Below are positions 34,373 to 43,279 of a DNA stretch of 64,000 nucleotides, one piece after another. The notes under the pieces were generated by a model, which saw nothing but the letters and a program-made list of their open reading frames with translations, searched no databases and was not told where the DNA came from. Every line of letters begins with the position of its first letter. The stretch's first letter is position 1. Position numbers and translations under genes: made by a program. The stretch comes from Methanobacteriota archaeon (GTDB lineage Archaea > Thermoplasmatota > Poseidoniia > MGIII > CG-Epi1), in assembly GCA_029977605.1 (NCBI GenBank), contig JAPOKN010000001.1, forward strand, positions 1-64,000, written 5' to 3'.

Positions 34373-35310
34373 CCGGTTTAACTGGCTTCGAAACCTTCAG
34401 CCGAGTTTTACTTGGTTGGTTTGGCCGAATGGTTACAAAAGATTCGGTTGATTTAAAAAATCAATTAGTAAAAGCAAGAATTCCACTTCTTCCAGAAGAT
34501 TACGTAGCGTCCTCAGCTATGCAAGTAATTTTAGCTTTTTTAGGAGGGATAGCTGTTTCTCTTGCCATTGTTGGATTTCTAGTCCCACAACTTGAGACAA
34601 TGGATGATCCTGCCAATGCAGGGGAGAAATTTGATATTTCAAATACTATTCAATATGCAATTATTGGTCTTTTGGTATTTGTTTTGCCTGCTTTGATTGC
34701 TTTAGTACAATTTTTGACTCCAGCATTATTAGAAAGTAGTAGAGGAACCAATATGGATAGGCAAATTCCGTTTGCTGCAAGTTATGTTTCTGCAATGGCT
34801 GCAGCTAACGCAACTCCTTCGATGACTTTCAAATCTTTAGCTAGGAATAAAGATATTTACGGAGAAATTTCTAACGAAGCAGCATGGATTTACCACAGCA
34901 TGGAATTCATGGGAAGAGACTTAGTTACAACCTTAAAAGAGGCAGTTGACAGAACGCCCTCAGAGAGATTTGCAGAGTTTATTCAAGGAATTATAGGAAC
35001 AGTAACTTCAGGAGGTAATCTCAAATTGTATTTCCTTAACCGTTCCGAGTATTATGCTCAACAAAACAGAGTTCATGTCAAAGATGTTTTACAACAGATG
35101 GCTTTGTTTTCTGAAGCCTACGTAGTTGTAGCTGTGGCATTGCCTATTTTCGCTATGATTATTGCAGTTATTACTTTTTGGGTTTCAGGAGCAGGTATGA
35201 AGCTTGAAGAAATACACATGTACTTGTTAATATTTGCAGGATTTCCAGTAATTCAGTTAATTTTTTCAGGTCTATTCTACAGTTTAAGTTCGGAGATATC
35301 AAACGATTAA
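34363..35310 (+). CDS. Pilus assembly membrane platform protein, TadC/FlaJ-like
   Basis: A type II secretion F-domain protein of 315 residues from the ATG at 34363, which overlaps the ATPase stop by 10 nt. Membrane helices lie near 49-70, 97-122 and at the C-terminus (about 245-310), with a soluble T2SF domain between them (RGTNMDRQIPFAASYVSAMA and the EFIQGIIGTVTSGGNL segment). It anchors and couples the ATPase to the pilus. Its end overlaps the start of the second platform gene by one base. Confidence 0.85.
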   Translation: MALTGLTGFETFSRVLLGWFGRMVTKDSVDLKNQLVKARIPLLPEDYVASSAMQVILAFLGGIAVSLAIVGFLVPQLETMDDPANAGEKFDISNTIQYAIIGLLVFVLPALIALVQFLTPALLESSRGTNMDRQIPFAASYVSAMAAANATPSMTFKSLARNKDIYGEISNEAAWIYHSMEFMGRDLVTTLKEAVDRTPSERFAEFIQGIIGTVTSGGNLKLYFLNRSEYYAQQNRVHVKDVLQQMALFSEAYVVVAVALPIFAMIIAVITFWVSGAGMKLEEIHMYLLIFAGFPVIQLIFSGLFYSLSSEISND

Positions 35311-36548
35311 TGGCTATTAAAGGCAATTTACAGAAGAAGGTATATCGCGATAAGCGAACCGGCGTAAAGCGAAGATGGATGGAATACAGCAAAGTTGAAA
35401 GGTGGCTGTCGGTTAGAGATAAAGTAACTGATTGGGCTCCAGCATTTGTAGCATTTTTTTCTATAATTTTCGCATTATTTTTCTTTATGATTGCTAATAT
35501 CAATAATACTACCGATGCTCAAACATTAGTAGTTGATACTGATGCAGATAAACAGTTTGATAACCCTTGGCACATGAATGACGGTCAATTTTCATTTACA
35601 TTTGGTAATACATACAATGAAGCAGGTGGCCAGCAAAATCGTGTCGAAGCAATATATGGATTAGGTCTTCCGGCAATTAGAAGTAATGAATCTGTTGATT
35701 CTGACCCATTGGTAGATGGAATCGAGAATGAAATGACAGCTAATGAATGGTTCCGCTCATTTCCAGAGATTTCTGCAATTGATTATATTGTATTTGGAGT
35801 TATATCACTGATTTTACCTTATGGAATTTACGGATACCGAAGAGATCAAATTAGGGCTAGAGTCGAAGAAAAATTCCCTGATTTTTTAAGAGATTTGGCA
35901 GAATATTGGAAAGGCGGTCTTAGTATGACTGTAGCTATTCAAACACTTGCTAAAGGAGAATATGGAAATCTTAATGATGAAGTTAATAAGATGTCTTCAC
36001 AAATTTCTTGGGGGGTTTCTTTTGGTGAAGTTTTGGAAATGTTTACAGAAAGAGTGACCTCGCCTATTGTTACTCGTGCAGTTAGGATGGTAGATGAGGC
36101 TAATAGGGCAGGCGGTAAAATTTCAGATATTTTACTTGCAGCTTCATACGATGCCCGAGAGATTAAAGCTCTTGAAACTGAAAGAAGGCAAGAAGTAGGT
36201 AGTTATGTTACTGTTATTTACGCATCTTTCTTTGTTTATCTTGGAATAATTTTAGTTTTAGCTTCTACATTTATTCCTGCTATTGTTGACTCTTCTGCAG
36301 CTACTGGCGGCAGCGGATCAATGTCGATTGGTAACTTAACTATTAGGGAAATGAATGAAGTTTGGATCTCAACAGTTTTCCTTTACAGTTTAATAATTCA
36401 AGGAACCGGAATGGGACTGGCAGCAGGTTTCATGTCTACAGGTAGATTATATTCAGCATTTTTGAGAGCTTCATTTCTTTTGTTCCTGGGCTGGTTTATT
36501 TTTGAATTAGCAGGCATTACAACATCAATGATTACTCCACAAATTTAG
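35310..36548 (+). CDS. Second pilus platform protein, TadB-like
   Basis: A 412-residue T2SF-family protein. A membrane helix sits near residues 45-66, then an exported segment of about 90 residues, a helix near 155-172, the T2SF core (RVEEKFPDFLRDLAEYWKGG, VRMVDEANRAGGKISDIL) and three C-terminal helices. The exported insert between the first helices is unusual among TadB/FlaJ proteins. Two platform proteins in tandem is the normal plan of archaeal Pil clusters. Confidence 0.85.
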   Translation: MAIKGNLQKKVYRDKRTGVKRRWMEYSKVERWLSVRDKVTDWAPAFVAFFSIIFALFFFMIANINNTTDAQTLVVDTDADKQFDNPWHMNDGQFSFTFGNTYNEAGGQQNRVEAIYGLGLPAIRSNESVDSDPLVDGIENEMTANEWFRSFPEISAIDYIVFGVISLILPYGIYGYRRDQIRARVEEKFPDFLRDLAEYWKGGLSMTVAIQTLAKGEYGNLNDEVNKMSSQISWGVSFGEVLEMFTERVTSPIVTRAVRMVDEANRAGGKISDILLAASYDAREIKALETERRQEVGSYVTVIYASFFVYLGIILVLASTFIPAIVDSSAATGGSGSMSIGNLTIREMNEVWISTVFLYSLIIQGTGMGLAAGFMSTGRLYSAFLRASFLLFLGWFIFELAGITTSMITPQI

Positions 36549-36558
36549 GAGACAATGG

Positions 36559-37011
36559 ATGAAAAATACTAAAGGGCAGATGCATGTTTTGGAAGTATTG
36601 CTTGTAGGAGTATTATTTACTTCAGCAGTGAATGTGGCAGTTAATATCCTGCCCACAAGTGATGCAGATAATTCAGAACAAAGTGATCTTTATTTTTCAG
36701 GAATGGAAATATTAGAAATATTAGATAATTGGGAGCCATCGAATTCTGATATTTCGGCTAAGCACAATGCCTCAACACTATCATGGTGGTTGGCTACGAA
36801 TAATGATTCAGCAATAAAGGAATACCTCGATGCAGGTTTGTCTTCTTCAATTTCATACAGACTAGAAGCCACTCACGGTTCACAAGATGAGGTTATTGTC
36901 GACAGGGAAATCCCCGATGGGGAAGTAAGCACTTCTTTTAGACTGGTGTGGAGCGATAATGAGCTTTGGGATTTAAGTCTGCATTTATGGTACGGCTATA
37001 GGGAGGCCTAA
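36559..37011 (+). CDS. Small class III signal protein of the pilus cluster
   Basis: A 150-residue protein with an archaeal class III signal: MKNTKGQMHVLE followed by a hydrophobic helix (about 11-29). The KGQ before the helix is the expected peptidase context. The exported part is mostly beta. It starts 10 nt after the TadB-like gene and overlaps the next by one base. Probably a minor pilin or pseudopilin. Confidence 0.7.
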   Translation: MKNTKGQMHVLEVLLVGVLFTSAVNVAVNILPTSDADNSEQSDLYFSGMEILEILDNWEPSNSDISAKHNASTLSWWLATNNDSAIKEYLDAGLSSSISYRLEATHGSQDEVIVDREIPDGEVSTSFRLVWSDNELWDLSLHLWYGYREA

Positions 37012-37400
37012 TGAATACTAAAGGTCAACTTCTTTTAGTTTCAGGTCTTCTAATGTCTATCACATTGATAGCAGTTAGCAGTACTATTACACATTCGGTT
37101 AATATGGGCGCACATCAAGGTGAAAGACATGATTTAACACCTCAAATAAGCTCAATTGAAAGTAATTTTCCTTTAGCTTTGGAATATCAGATTAATCAAG
37201 ATGATGGTTCAGTATCAATAATTGAATCATTTGAGACTGTAGCTGAAGATTTTGAATATCTATTTGCACTTAGGGGAATTTCTTTATCTTTTGATCTAAC
37301 ATCATCTTCCTTGAATTCAGGAACCTATAATTTTGTTTATGAATATATTATGGGTGATGGAATAATCACTATCACATTGTCTAAAACGACGACCTTTTAA
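37011..37400 (+). CDS. Second small class III signal protein
   Basis: A 129-residue protein starting MNTKGQLLLVSGLLMSITLI, again KGQ plus a hydrophobic helix, as in the gene just before it. The rest is a beta-rich exported domain without cysteines. One-base overlap with the previous gene indicates translational coupling. Last gene of the first pilus cluster. Confidence 0.68.
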   Translation: MNTKGQLLLVSGLLMSITLIAVSSTITHSVNMGAHQGERHDLTPQISSIESNFPLALEYQINQDDGSVSIIESFETVAEDFEYLFALRGISLSFDLTSSSLNSGTYNFVYEYIMGDGIITITLSKTTTF

Positions 37401-37401
37401 T

Positions 37402-37716
37402 TTAATCTTGTGAAGATGTAAAAGAGGAAATAGTTCTTTTAAACATTCCACCGAAACCAATTACTGTAGTTATTAGGATTCCAACGAACATTATTAGATA
37501 ACCTAAGTATAAATTTTCCAAATTATTATTAAAATCAGATTGGTTTGCGTCTCCATTAAGTGCCATTAAACTGATAAGGCCTAATATAAATCCTCCAATT
37601 AATAAAATAAATCCTAAACTAATTCCTATTTCTGAAGTTGTAAATCCATCTTCTTCCACATCTGGTTTTCCTTTAAAATCTGGAAAATCATCCTTACCTG
37701 TTTCTTCATCAGACAT
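37402..37716 (-). CDS. Small membrane protein, 104 aa
   Basis: An acidic N-terminus (SDEETGKDDFPDFKGKPDVEED) followed by two membrane helices (about 28-49 and 67-88). I do not recognise the family. It is convergent with the pilus cluster, one base apart, and shares a strand with pyrG, from which it is 44 nt away. Confidence 0.55.
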   Translation of the reverse strand: MSDEETGKDDFPDFKGKPDVEEDGFTTSEIGISLGFILLIGGFILGLISLMALNGDANQSDFNNNLENLYLGYLIMFVGILITTVIGFGGMFKRTISSFTSSQD

Positions 37717-37760
37717 AAGATAGCCAGAAATAATAGGTTAATAAGCTTGCCCTTATTATT

Positions 37761-39362
37761 TTAGTTTATTTTCTTATGTTCTAAAGCAGCTTTCACTAAT
37801 CCAAAATGTAATGGCGACGGATTATCAGGTCTTGATTTAAACTCAGGATGAAATTGTGATGCCATAAAATAAGGATGGTTTTCTAACTCAAGAATCTCCA
37901 TACGTCTTCCACTCTTATCTCTTCCAGTATATTTCATTCCCTTTTCTTCAATTTGCGATATATATTCTGGATTGATTTCGTATCTGTGACGATGCCTTTC
38001 AAATATAGTATTACTATTGTATAACTCTTGGGCTTTTCCTCCTGAAATCACAACTTCATGGTCACCTAATCTCATAGTAGCTCCCATATCCTTTACACCT
38101 TCTTGTTCAGGTAAGATGTCTATTACAGGATGCTTTCCTTCAGAATCTAACTCTGATGAATTAGCATCTTTTAATCCTAAAACGTTACGAGCGAATTCTA
38201 CAGTAGCTAGCTGAAATCCGAAACAAACACCGAGGTATGGAGTATTAGTTTCACGAGCCCATTTAGCACTCATTATTTTTCCCTCTGAGCCTCTACTTCC
38301 GAATCCACCAGGAACTAGAACACCATTTACGCCTTCAAGGCTTTTTGTATTTCCACTATCTTCTAAATCAGGAGCTTCAATCCACCTTATTTTCACTTTA
38401 CAATCAAGTAATGCACCTGCATACCTCAAGGATTCCTCGTGGGATATGTACGAATCTTTCAAGTCAGTATATTTTCCTATTAAAGCAATTTCTACACCAT
38501 TTTTACCATTTGAAATCCTCTCAGCAAAATCTTCCCATTTAGTAAGGTCCGGTGTTTTAGGCGTAAGTCCTAGACGTTTCTCAACTAAGTCAGGTAATTT
38601 TTGATCGAGGAAGACCATAGGTACATCGTAAATGGATCTTGCATCAGGTGCAGAGATTACACATTCACGAGGTATATCAGCAAAAAATGCTATTTTTGTA
38701 GCTATTTCTTCTTCAAGTTTTGTACTACTTCTTCCCACAATAATGTCAGGTCTTATTCCAAGTCCCTGTAGTTCTTTTACAGAATGTTGAGTTGGCTTTG
38801 TTTTTTGTTCTCCTACTGCACCTACTACTGGAACTAGTGTTGTATGAATGACCATTACATTTTCTTTGCCTTCTAACCTTCCCAATAACCTAACAGCCTC
38901 CATAAACGGCATCGATTCAATATCTCCTACGGTACCTCCTAATTCCACCATACAAATGTCAGCTTCAGCACTTTTAGCAGCATTTTGTATTCCATCTACA
39001 ATTTCACGAACTACGTGTGGAATTATTTGAACAGTTTGACCTAGATAATCACCGCGCCTTTCTTTTTCGATTACATTTTTGAAAACTTTTCCTGTAGTAA
39101 TATTATGTTCTTTTGTTAAATTACAACTTAAAAACCTTTCATAATTCCCTAAATCTAAATCTACCTCTGAACCATCAGTCATTACAAAGACTTCACCGTG
39201 TTCGTATGGATTCATAGTCCCAGCATCTACGTTTAGATAAGGGTCAATTTTAACAGCTGTAACTTTGTATCCTGCGCGTTGCAGTAGTAGGCCAGTAGAA
39301 GACGATGTAATTCCTTTTCCTATCCCAGAAAGAACTCCGCCGGTCACAAGTATATATTTCAT
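37761..39362 (-). CDS. pyrG: CTP synthase
   Basis: Makes CTP from UTP, ATP and glutamine. The N-terminal synthetase domain opens with KYILVTGGVLSGIGKGIT and has the KIDPYLNVDAGTM segment; the C-terminal class I glutamine amidotransferase has the nucleophile in GVCFGFQLA and the terminal His-x-Glu in QFHPEF. 533 residues is the normal length. Confidence 0.97.
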   Translation of the reverse strand: MKYILVTGGVLSGIGKGITSSSTGLLLQRAGYKVTAVKIDPYLNVDAGTMNPYEHGEVFVMTDGSEVDLDLGNYERFLSCNLTKEHNITTGKVFKNVIEKERRGDYLGQTVQIIPHVVREIVDGIQNAAKSAEADICMVELGGTVGDIESMPFMEAVRLLGRLEGKENVMVIHTTLVPVVGAVGEQKTKPTQHSVKELQGLGIRPDIIVGRSSTKLEEEIATKIAFFADIPRECVISAPDARSIYDVPMVFLDQKLPDLVEKRLGLTPKTPDLTKWEDFAERISNGKNGVEIALIGKYTDLKDSYISHEESLRYAGALLDCKVKIRWIEAPDLEDSGNTKSLEGVNGVLVPGGFGSRGSEGKIMSAKWARETNTPYLGVCFGFQLATVEFARNVLGLKDANSSELDSEGKHPVIDILPEQEGVKDMGATMRLGDHEVVISGGKAQELYNSNTIFERHRHRYEINPEYISQIEEKGMKYTGRDKSGRRMEILELENHPYFMASQFHPEFKSRPDNPSPLHFGLVKAALEHKKIN

Positions 39363-39440
39363 TGACTCAACGGACTAATACATGTTGGAAGCTCCCTATA
39401 AGGCCGTCGGTCCACTTAAACCCCTTTTCATTGATATATT

Positions 39441-40343
39441 GTGACAATAGATATCAAACGGCATAATAGCAAATTATTTTGGTTTGATTTAGAGCCCAAC
39501 AATGAAAAAGAATTTATTACAATTTATATTTTAATAGATGATAAAATAACACTAATTGAAACAGGTCCAGCTTGTTCACATGATAACTTAATTAGGGGAA
39601 TAAATGAAGCTGGATTTACATTGTCAGATATAGACTTTATTATTCCTACTCACATTCACTTAGATCATTTTGGCGGAGGAGGGCACATTATGGAAGTTTG
39701 CCATAATGCTAAAGCAGTAGTACATCCAAATGCAGTTTATCATATTTCTAATATAGATAAGTGGTGGTCAGGTAGTCTTGATTTTTTAGGAGATGTTGCA
39801 GAGCTATACGGAGAGCCTCTACCAATTCCTGAAGAAAGGATAATATCAGCTGAAGACGGTTTTAAGCTGGATTTAGGGTCATCAACGTTGAATGCCATGC
39901 ACACACCTGGACATGCTCCACATCACATAACCTGGATAAATAATGAGTCAGCTTTTGTTGGCGATTCTCTAGGGCTTTGGTATCCGGAGATAAATAAGGC
40001 ATTTCCAGTTACTCCAGGATATTACCGGCACGATTTGGCTCTGCAAAGCATAAGCAACATGTCTAAATTGAATATAGATGAATTATTTTATACACATTTT
40101 GGACCGAGGCCAGCAGCAGGTGCTTTTCAGCAGACTATTAATGAATTTGAGACTTGGATGTCTATTGTTGAAGATGGTATTAATGAAAGTCTCAGTTCAA
40201 AAGAAATATTGGGTACTTTATTTTTAACGCAAGACGGATTAAAGCTTACAGATATTAAGCATGGAATACATCAGAGAAACACTCATTTAGGTTCCATTGA
40301 AGGGATGATGGGTTGGATTAAAAGAGAAAATGAGAAAAACTAA
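39441..40343 (+). CDS. Metallo-beta-lactamase-fold hydrolase
   Basis: A 300-residue hydrolase of the glyoxalase II-like branch. The zinc motif THIHLDHFGG, the TPGHAPHH His, the Asp in FVGDSLGLWYP and the late His of YTHFGPR are all present. Substrate unknown. The start is GTG at 39441. It overlaps the following 2-oxoglutarate oxygenase gene by 14 nt, so it belongs to the same transcript as the split prolyl-hydroxylase pair. Confidence 0.85.
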   Translation: MTIDIKRHNSKLFWFDLEPNNEKEFITIYILIDDKITLIETGPACSHDNLIRGINEAGFTLSDIDFIIPTHIHLDHFGGGGHIMEVCHNAKAVVHPNAVYHISNIDKWWSGSLDFLGDVAELYGEPLPIPEERIISAEDGFKLDLGSSTLNAMHTPGHAPHHITWINNESAFVGDSLGLWYPEINKAFPVTPGYYRHDLALQSISNMSKLNIDELFYTHFGPRPAAGAFQQTINEFETWMSIVEDGINESLSSKEILGTLFLTQDGLKLTDIKHGIHQRNTHLGSIEGMMGWIKRENEKN

Positions 40344-40905
40344 TACTATTTCAACAGTTGAGCAATCTCCATACCCTCATGTGGTTGTGGAAGATTTTCT
40401 AGACGAGGATACCTTAGATTTAGTAATTGATGCACTTGCAGGACTTGAGTACAGTTTCAGTGAATCTGATCTTTTTAGTTATTGGGCAAGTGTGAAGTTA
40501 ACTGACATTGATCATCCTGCACTCAACGTATTAAGAGAAGATCTAGGCGATAGGTTGTGGAGAAAAGAAGTTTCACAAGCTTTTCAAGTTTCTAAATTAT
40601 CTAGAATTGACATGGCTGCATACGTTTACGGGCAAGGGGATTTTTTACTGCCACACGATGATCAAGTAGAAGATCGCATCATCGCTTACAGTTTACATCT
40701 AACTCCAGATTTAGAAGAATTGGATGGAGGTTCGCTAGATCTTTTTGAAGGCAGAAAAGATGGTACTTCTAAATTAGTCAAATCAATAATTCCTAAATTT
40801 AATTCATTGAATATGTTCGAGGTTTCGGAGACCTCTTGGCACCAAGTTAGTGAAATTTTAACAGATATTCAGCGATTAACTCTTACAGGCTGGTACCATG
40901 TCTGA
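40330..40905 (+). CDS. 2-oxoglutarate/Fe(II) prolyl hydroxylase, Tpa1/OGFOD1 N-domain type
   Basis: 191 residues corresponding to the catalytic domain of Tpa1/Ofd1/OGFOD1, enzymes that hydroxylate a proline of ribosomal protein uS12 in eukaryotes. Iron ligands are H109-x-D111 in LLPHDDQ and H171 in SWHQVSEIL; the 2-oxoglutarate Arg is R182 in QRLTLTGWYH. Other matching segments are SDLFSYWASVKL and GGSLDLFEG. The protein stops where the eukaryotic enzyme continues into its second domain, and the next gene encodes that domain. The archaeal substrate is unknown; uS12 is an obvious guess. Confidence 0.82.
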   Translation: MRKTNTISTVEQSPYPHVVVEDFLDEDTLDLVIDALAGLEYSFSESDLFSYWASVKLTDIDHPALNVLREDLGDRLWRKEVSQAFQVSKLSRIDMAAYVYGQGDFLLPHDDQVEDRIIAYSLHLTPDLEELDGGSLDLFEGRKDGTSKLVKSIIPKFNSLNMFEVSETSWHQVSEILTDIQRLTLTGWYHV

Positions 40906-41452
40906 AATTAATTTTTATTATTTAGAGAAGCCTACGCTTTCTAACCTAAATAGAATATTTGGTTCAGCAGATATTCCTTTTATTCGCTTGTCTAAGTTTT
41001 TATCTAAAGAGGAGGTAAATTTTGATATGAAATCACAAAGGGATGAAAAAATAGGTTTTTACAGAAGATACGTGAGTCCTTCCCATCTTGGAGATTTCTG
41101 GGAGTCTAAAGATTTTCTTAGTTTTTTGGAATCAGGAACCGGTCTTAATCTTAAATTTCGTTCATCACAAGGCCAAACTTATGGTCCCGGTGATTACTCC
41201 CTTCTGCATTCTGAGGAATTTGAAAGAAAAAGGTTAGTAGTAGTTTATGATTTCACAAATAATTGGAATATTGAGTGGGGCGGACATGACATCTATACTT
41301 CTCCAGAAAAGGATCCCTTGATTTGCAACAGAGATGCAGGAACACTGATGCTAACTTTGCTGGATGAAGGTGATTATTCCTGTACAAGATACGTTAGTTT
41401 GAAATCAGATTCTAAAGTTGTTATTGACAAAGTTATTTACGATTTAAAATAA
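40898..41452 (+). CDS. Tpa1/OGFOD1 C-terminal pseudo-oxygenase domain protein
   Basis: A 184-residue protein that matches the second, catalytically silent double-stranded beta-helix domain of Tpa1/Ofd1. The core GPGDYSLLHSEE, then a tryptophan-containing IEWGGHDIYTS and the late TRYVSLKSD follow the same order. It lacks a complete HxD...H iron triad. Its ATG lies 8 nt inside the end of the catalytic-domain gene, with an intact start, so I read this as a split gene pair and not a frameshift. Confidence 0.7.
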   Translation: MSEINFYYLEKPTLSNLNRIFGSADIPFIRLSKFLSKEEVNFDMKSQRDEKIGFYRRYVSPSHLGDFWESKDFLSFLESGTGLNLKFRSSQGQTYGPGDYSLLHSEEFERKRLVVVYDFTNNWNIEWGGHDIYTSPEKDPLICNRDAGTLMLTLLDEGDYSCTRYVSLKSDSKVVIDKVIYDLK

Positions 41453-41478
41453 TTACTTATTTTTGAGTACCTACGCTG

Positions 41479-41487
41479 TTTTTATAT
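41479..41487 (+). promoter_or_regulatory. TATA box of the riboflavin operon
   Basis: TTTTTATAT lies 34-42 nt upstream of the ribB start. AGGAGA (41510-41515) is a Shine-Dalgarno sequence 5 nt before the TTG start, deciding that start. No FMN riboswitch-like structure is seen. Confidence 0.5.
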
Positions 41488-41520
41488 CTCACACACAAAA
41501 CTAATGATTAGGAGATTATT

Positions 41521-42228
41521 TTGTCTAACTCAATTAACCTTGAAAAAACGAAGATGGAATTACTTAGGGGGAATCCAATTTTTGTCTTCGACGAAGAGGG
41601 CAGGGAATCCGAAACTGATATTTTCTTTTATGCCAAATCAGTTACAAGTAATAATTTAAATTATTTGAGAAAAAATGGAGGGGGGATGATTTTCTTAGCC
41701 TCTGATTATTCTATTTCAAGAAAATTGGGAATTCCTTTTATGGAAGAGATATATGAGGCTGCATTTTCAAATTCAAATGAGTTTGCGATATTAGAGATGA
41801 TGAAACACCATTCATTACCTTACACAAAGTCTAAATCTTCATTTTCCATATTTATTAATCACAAGGATACTTTTACTGGGATAACTGACGACGATCGTTC
41901 TCTAACTGCGCGTTCATTTTCAGAAGTTTTTGAGCAAGCCGAAGCTATAAGCGCTGAAGAATCTAGAAACATAATGGGAAATTCGTTCAGAAGTCCAGGC
42001 CATGTACCAATTTGCATAGCGGCTTCTAATGGACTTTCTGAGAGGCAAGGACATACAGAATTAATAACTGAATTATTTAAAAAAATAAGTTTAACACCTG
42101 TTGCATTAGGCTGTGAAATGGTTTCTAAATCAGGTAAATCCCTAACACGTTATGAAGCAGAGATTTTCGCAAAAGATAATGGATATTTATTTTTAGAGGG
42201 CCAACATATCAAAGAGGTATGTTTGTGA
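41521..42228 (+). CDS. ribB: 3,4-dihydroxy-2-butanone 4-phosphate synthase
   Basis: Converts ribulose 5-phosphate to the four-carbon riboflavin precursor. Features are PIFVFDEEGRESETDIFFYA with the metal-binding acidic residues (about 19-38), the TGITDDDRSLTAR segment and the closing KDNGYLFLEG. It is the archaeal stand-alone form (235 residues). The start is TTG, supported by AGGAGA just upstream. The next gene overlaps by 10 nt, opening the riboflavin/FAD operon. Confidence 0.9.
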   Translation: MSNSINLEKTKMELLRGNPIFVFDEEGRESETDIFFYAKSVTSNNLNYLRKNGGGMIFLASDYSISRKLGIPFMEEIYEAAFSNSNEFAILEMMKHHSLPYTKSKSSFSIFINHKDTFTGITDDDRSLTARSFSEVFEQAEAISAEESRNIMGNSFRSPGHVPICIAASNGLSERQGHTELITELFKKISLTPVALGCEMVSKSGKSLTRYEAEIFAKDNGYLFLEGQHIKEVCL

Positions 42229-42665
42229 AAGTTGTAGCTACTGGTGTTTTTGATATAATTCACATAGGTCACGCCCACTTCTTGAATGCAGCCAAAAAGC
42301 ATGGTGATCATTTGACAGTTATTGTAGCTAATGATGCTACGGTCAGGAAAATGAAAGGGGAGCCCATTTTATCAGACAAGAGGCGCTCAGAAGTAGTTTC
42401 TCAACTTAAACCCGTAGATAAAGTAGTTATAGGAAGGACGGGAGATATGCTTGATATTATTGTTGAAGACATAAAACCTGATGTTATTGCATTAGGCTTT
42501 GATCAACGATTATTTACGACAAAAGAATTAGCAGCTAAACTACTGGAAAGGGGCTTAGAAGTTAAAGTAGTTAGACTTGAAGAAATGGAACAAGATTTAG
42601 CAGGTTCACGTAAAATAATTTCTAAAATTTTAAAGATATATAGGAAAAAATATAGTTCTGAATAA
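42219..42665 (+). CDS. ribL: Archaeal FAD synthetase (nucleotidyltransferase)
   Basis: Adenylylates FMN to FAD. The 148 residues are a cytidylyltransferase-type fold with ATGVFDIIHIGHAHFL, which has the HxGH nucleotide motif (about residues 17-20), and the later late-strand motif in LGFDQRLF. Length and position in a riboflavin operon fit archaeal RibL. The ATG at 42219 or a GTG at 42225 could be the start. Overlaps ribE by one base. Confidence 0.88.
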   Translation: MFVKVVATGVFDIIHIGHAHFLNAAKKHGDHLTVIVANDATVRKMKGEPILSDKRRSEVVSQLKPVDKVVIGRTGDMLDIIVEDIKPDVIALGFDQRLFTTKELAAKLLERGLEVKVVRLEEMEQDLAGSRKIISKILKIYRKKYSSE

Positions 42666-43279
42666 TGGTTTTTACAGGAATAATACAAGAAAAAGCGCAG
42701 GTATCTAGTATTGAAAAATCACAAGATTTTTCTAGTATTCAAGTAGTGGCAAGTTCAGATTTCGTAGAAGGTATTAAAATTGGAGCAAGCGTTTCAATTG
42801 ATGGAGTTTGCTTAACAGTTACTTCAATAAAGGATAATAGTCTGACTTTCGATATAATTGTAGAAACCTTAAGAGTCACTAATTTATCAAATTTAGAGGA
42901 GTCCGACTTAGTTAATCTAGAAAGGGCAGCACGTTTTGGGGATGAAATTGGCGGACATATTATTTCAGGGCACGTTTCTGGAATCGTTAAAATATCAAAA
43001 ATCAAAAAGACAACTAATAATCACATTCTTTCCTTTAAAGCAAGTAATGATTTGATAAAATATATTTTTCCAAAGGGGTATGTCTCATTAAACGGAATAA
43101 GCTTAACTATTGGAGAAGTAAATAGAATAGATAATATTTTCACAGTTTATTTAATTCCTGAAACGTTAAGAATTACGACTATGCAAGATAAGAAAATTGG
43201 AGATATGATTAACTTAGAAATCGAAACGCAAACCAAAAATACTGTAGATTTAATAACTGAAATGCAGGTGAGAAAATAA
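42665..43279 (+). CDS. ribE: Riboflavin synthase, bacterial-type two-domain
   Basis: Dismutates two lumazines to riboflavin. Two lumazine-binding domains lie in tandem: FTGIIQEKAQV at the N-terminus with GVCLTVTS, and the second repeat from GGHIISGHVSG with SLNGISLTIGEV. This is the bacterial and eukaryotic enzyme type; many archaea instead use an unrelated RibC. 204 residues is normal. One-base overlaps on both sides show tight coupling with ribL and ribH. Confidence 0.95.
   Translation: MVFTGIIQEKAQVSSIEKSQDFSSIQVVASSDFVEGIKIGASVSIDGVCLTVTSIKDNSLTFDIIVETLRVTNLSNLEESDLVNLERAARFGDEIGGHIISGHVSGIVKISKIKKTTNNHILSFKASNDLIKYIFPKGYVSLNGISLTIGEVNRIDNIFTVYLIPETLRITTMQDKKIGDMINLEIETQTKNTVDLITEMQVRK

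Noticed and set aside
30612..37400. Archaellum (fla) operon
   Set aside because: ATPase and platform proteins are present, but no archaellin, FlaF/G/H-type genes or FlaH ATPase are seen, and two platform proteins in tandem fit a type IV pilus cluster better.
40330..41452. Frameshifted single Tpa1-like gene
   Set aside because: The second frame has its own ATG at 40898 and the first ends with a complete domain; the 8-nt overlap is typical of other pairs in this genome.
41452..41520. FMN riboswitch before ribB
   Set aside because: The gap is only 68 nt and is filled by a TATA box and a Shine-Dalgarno site; no multi-helix RFN-like elements are visible.
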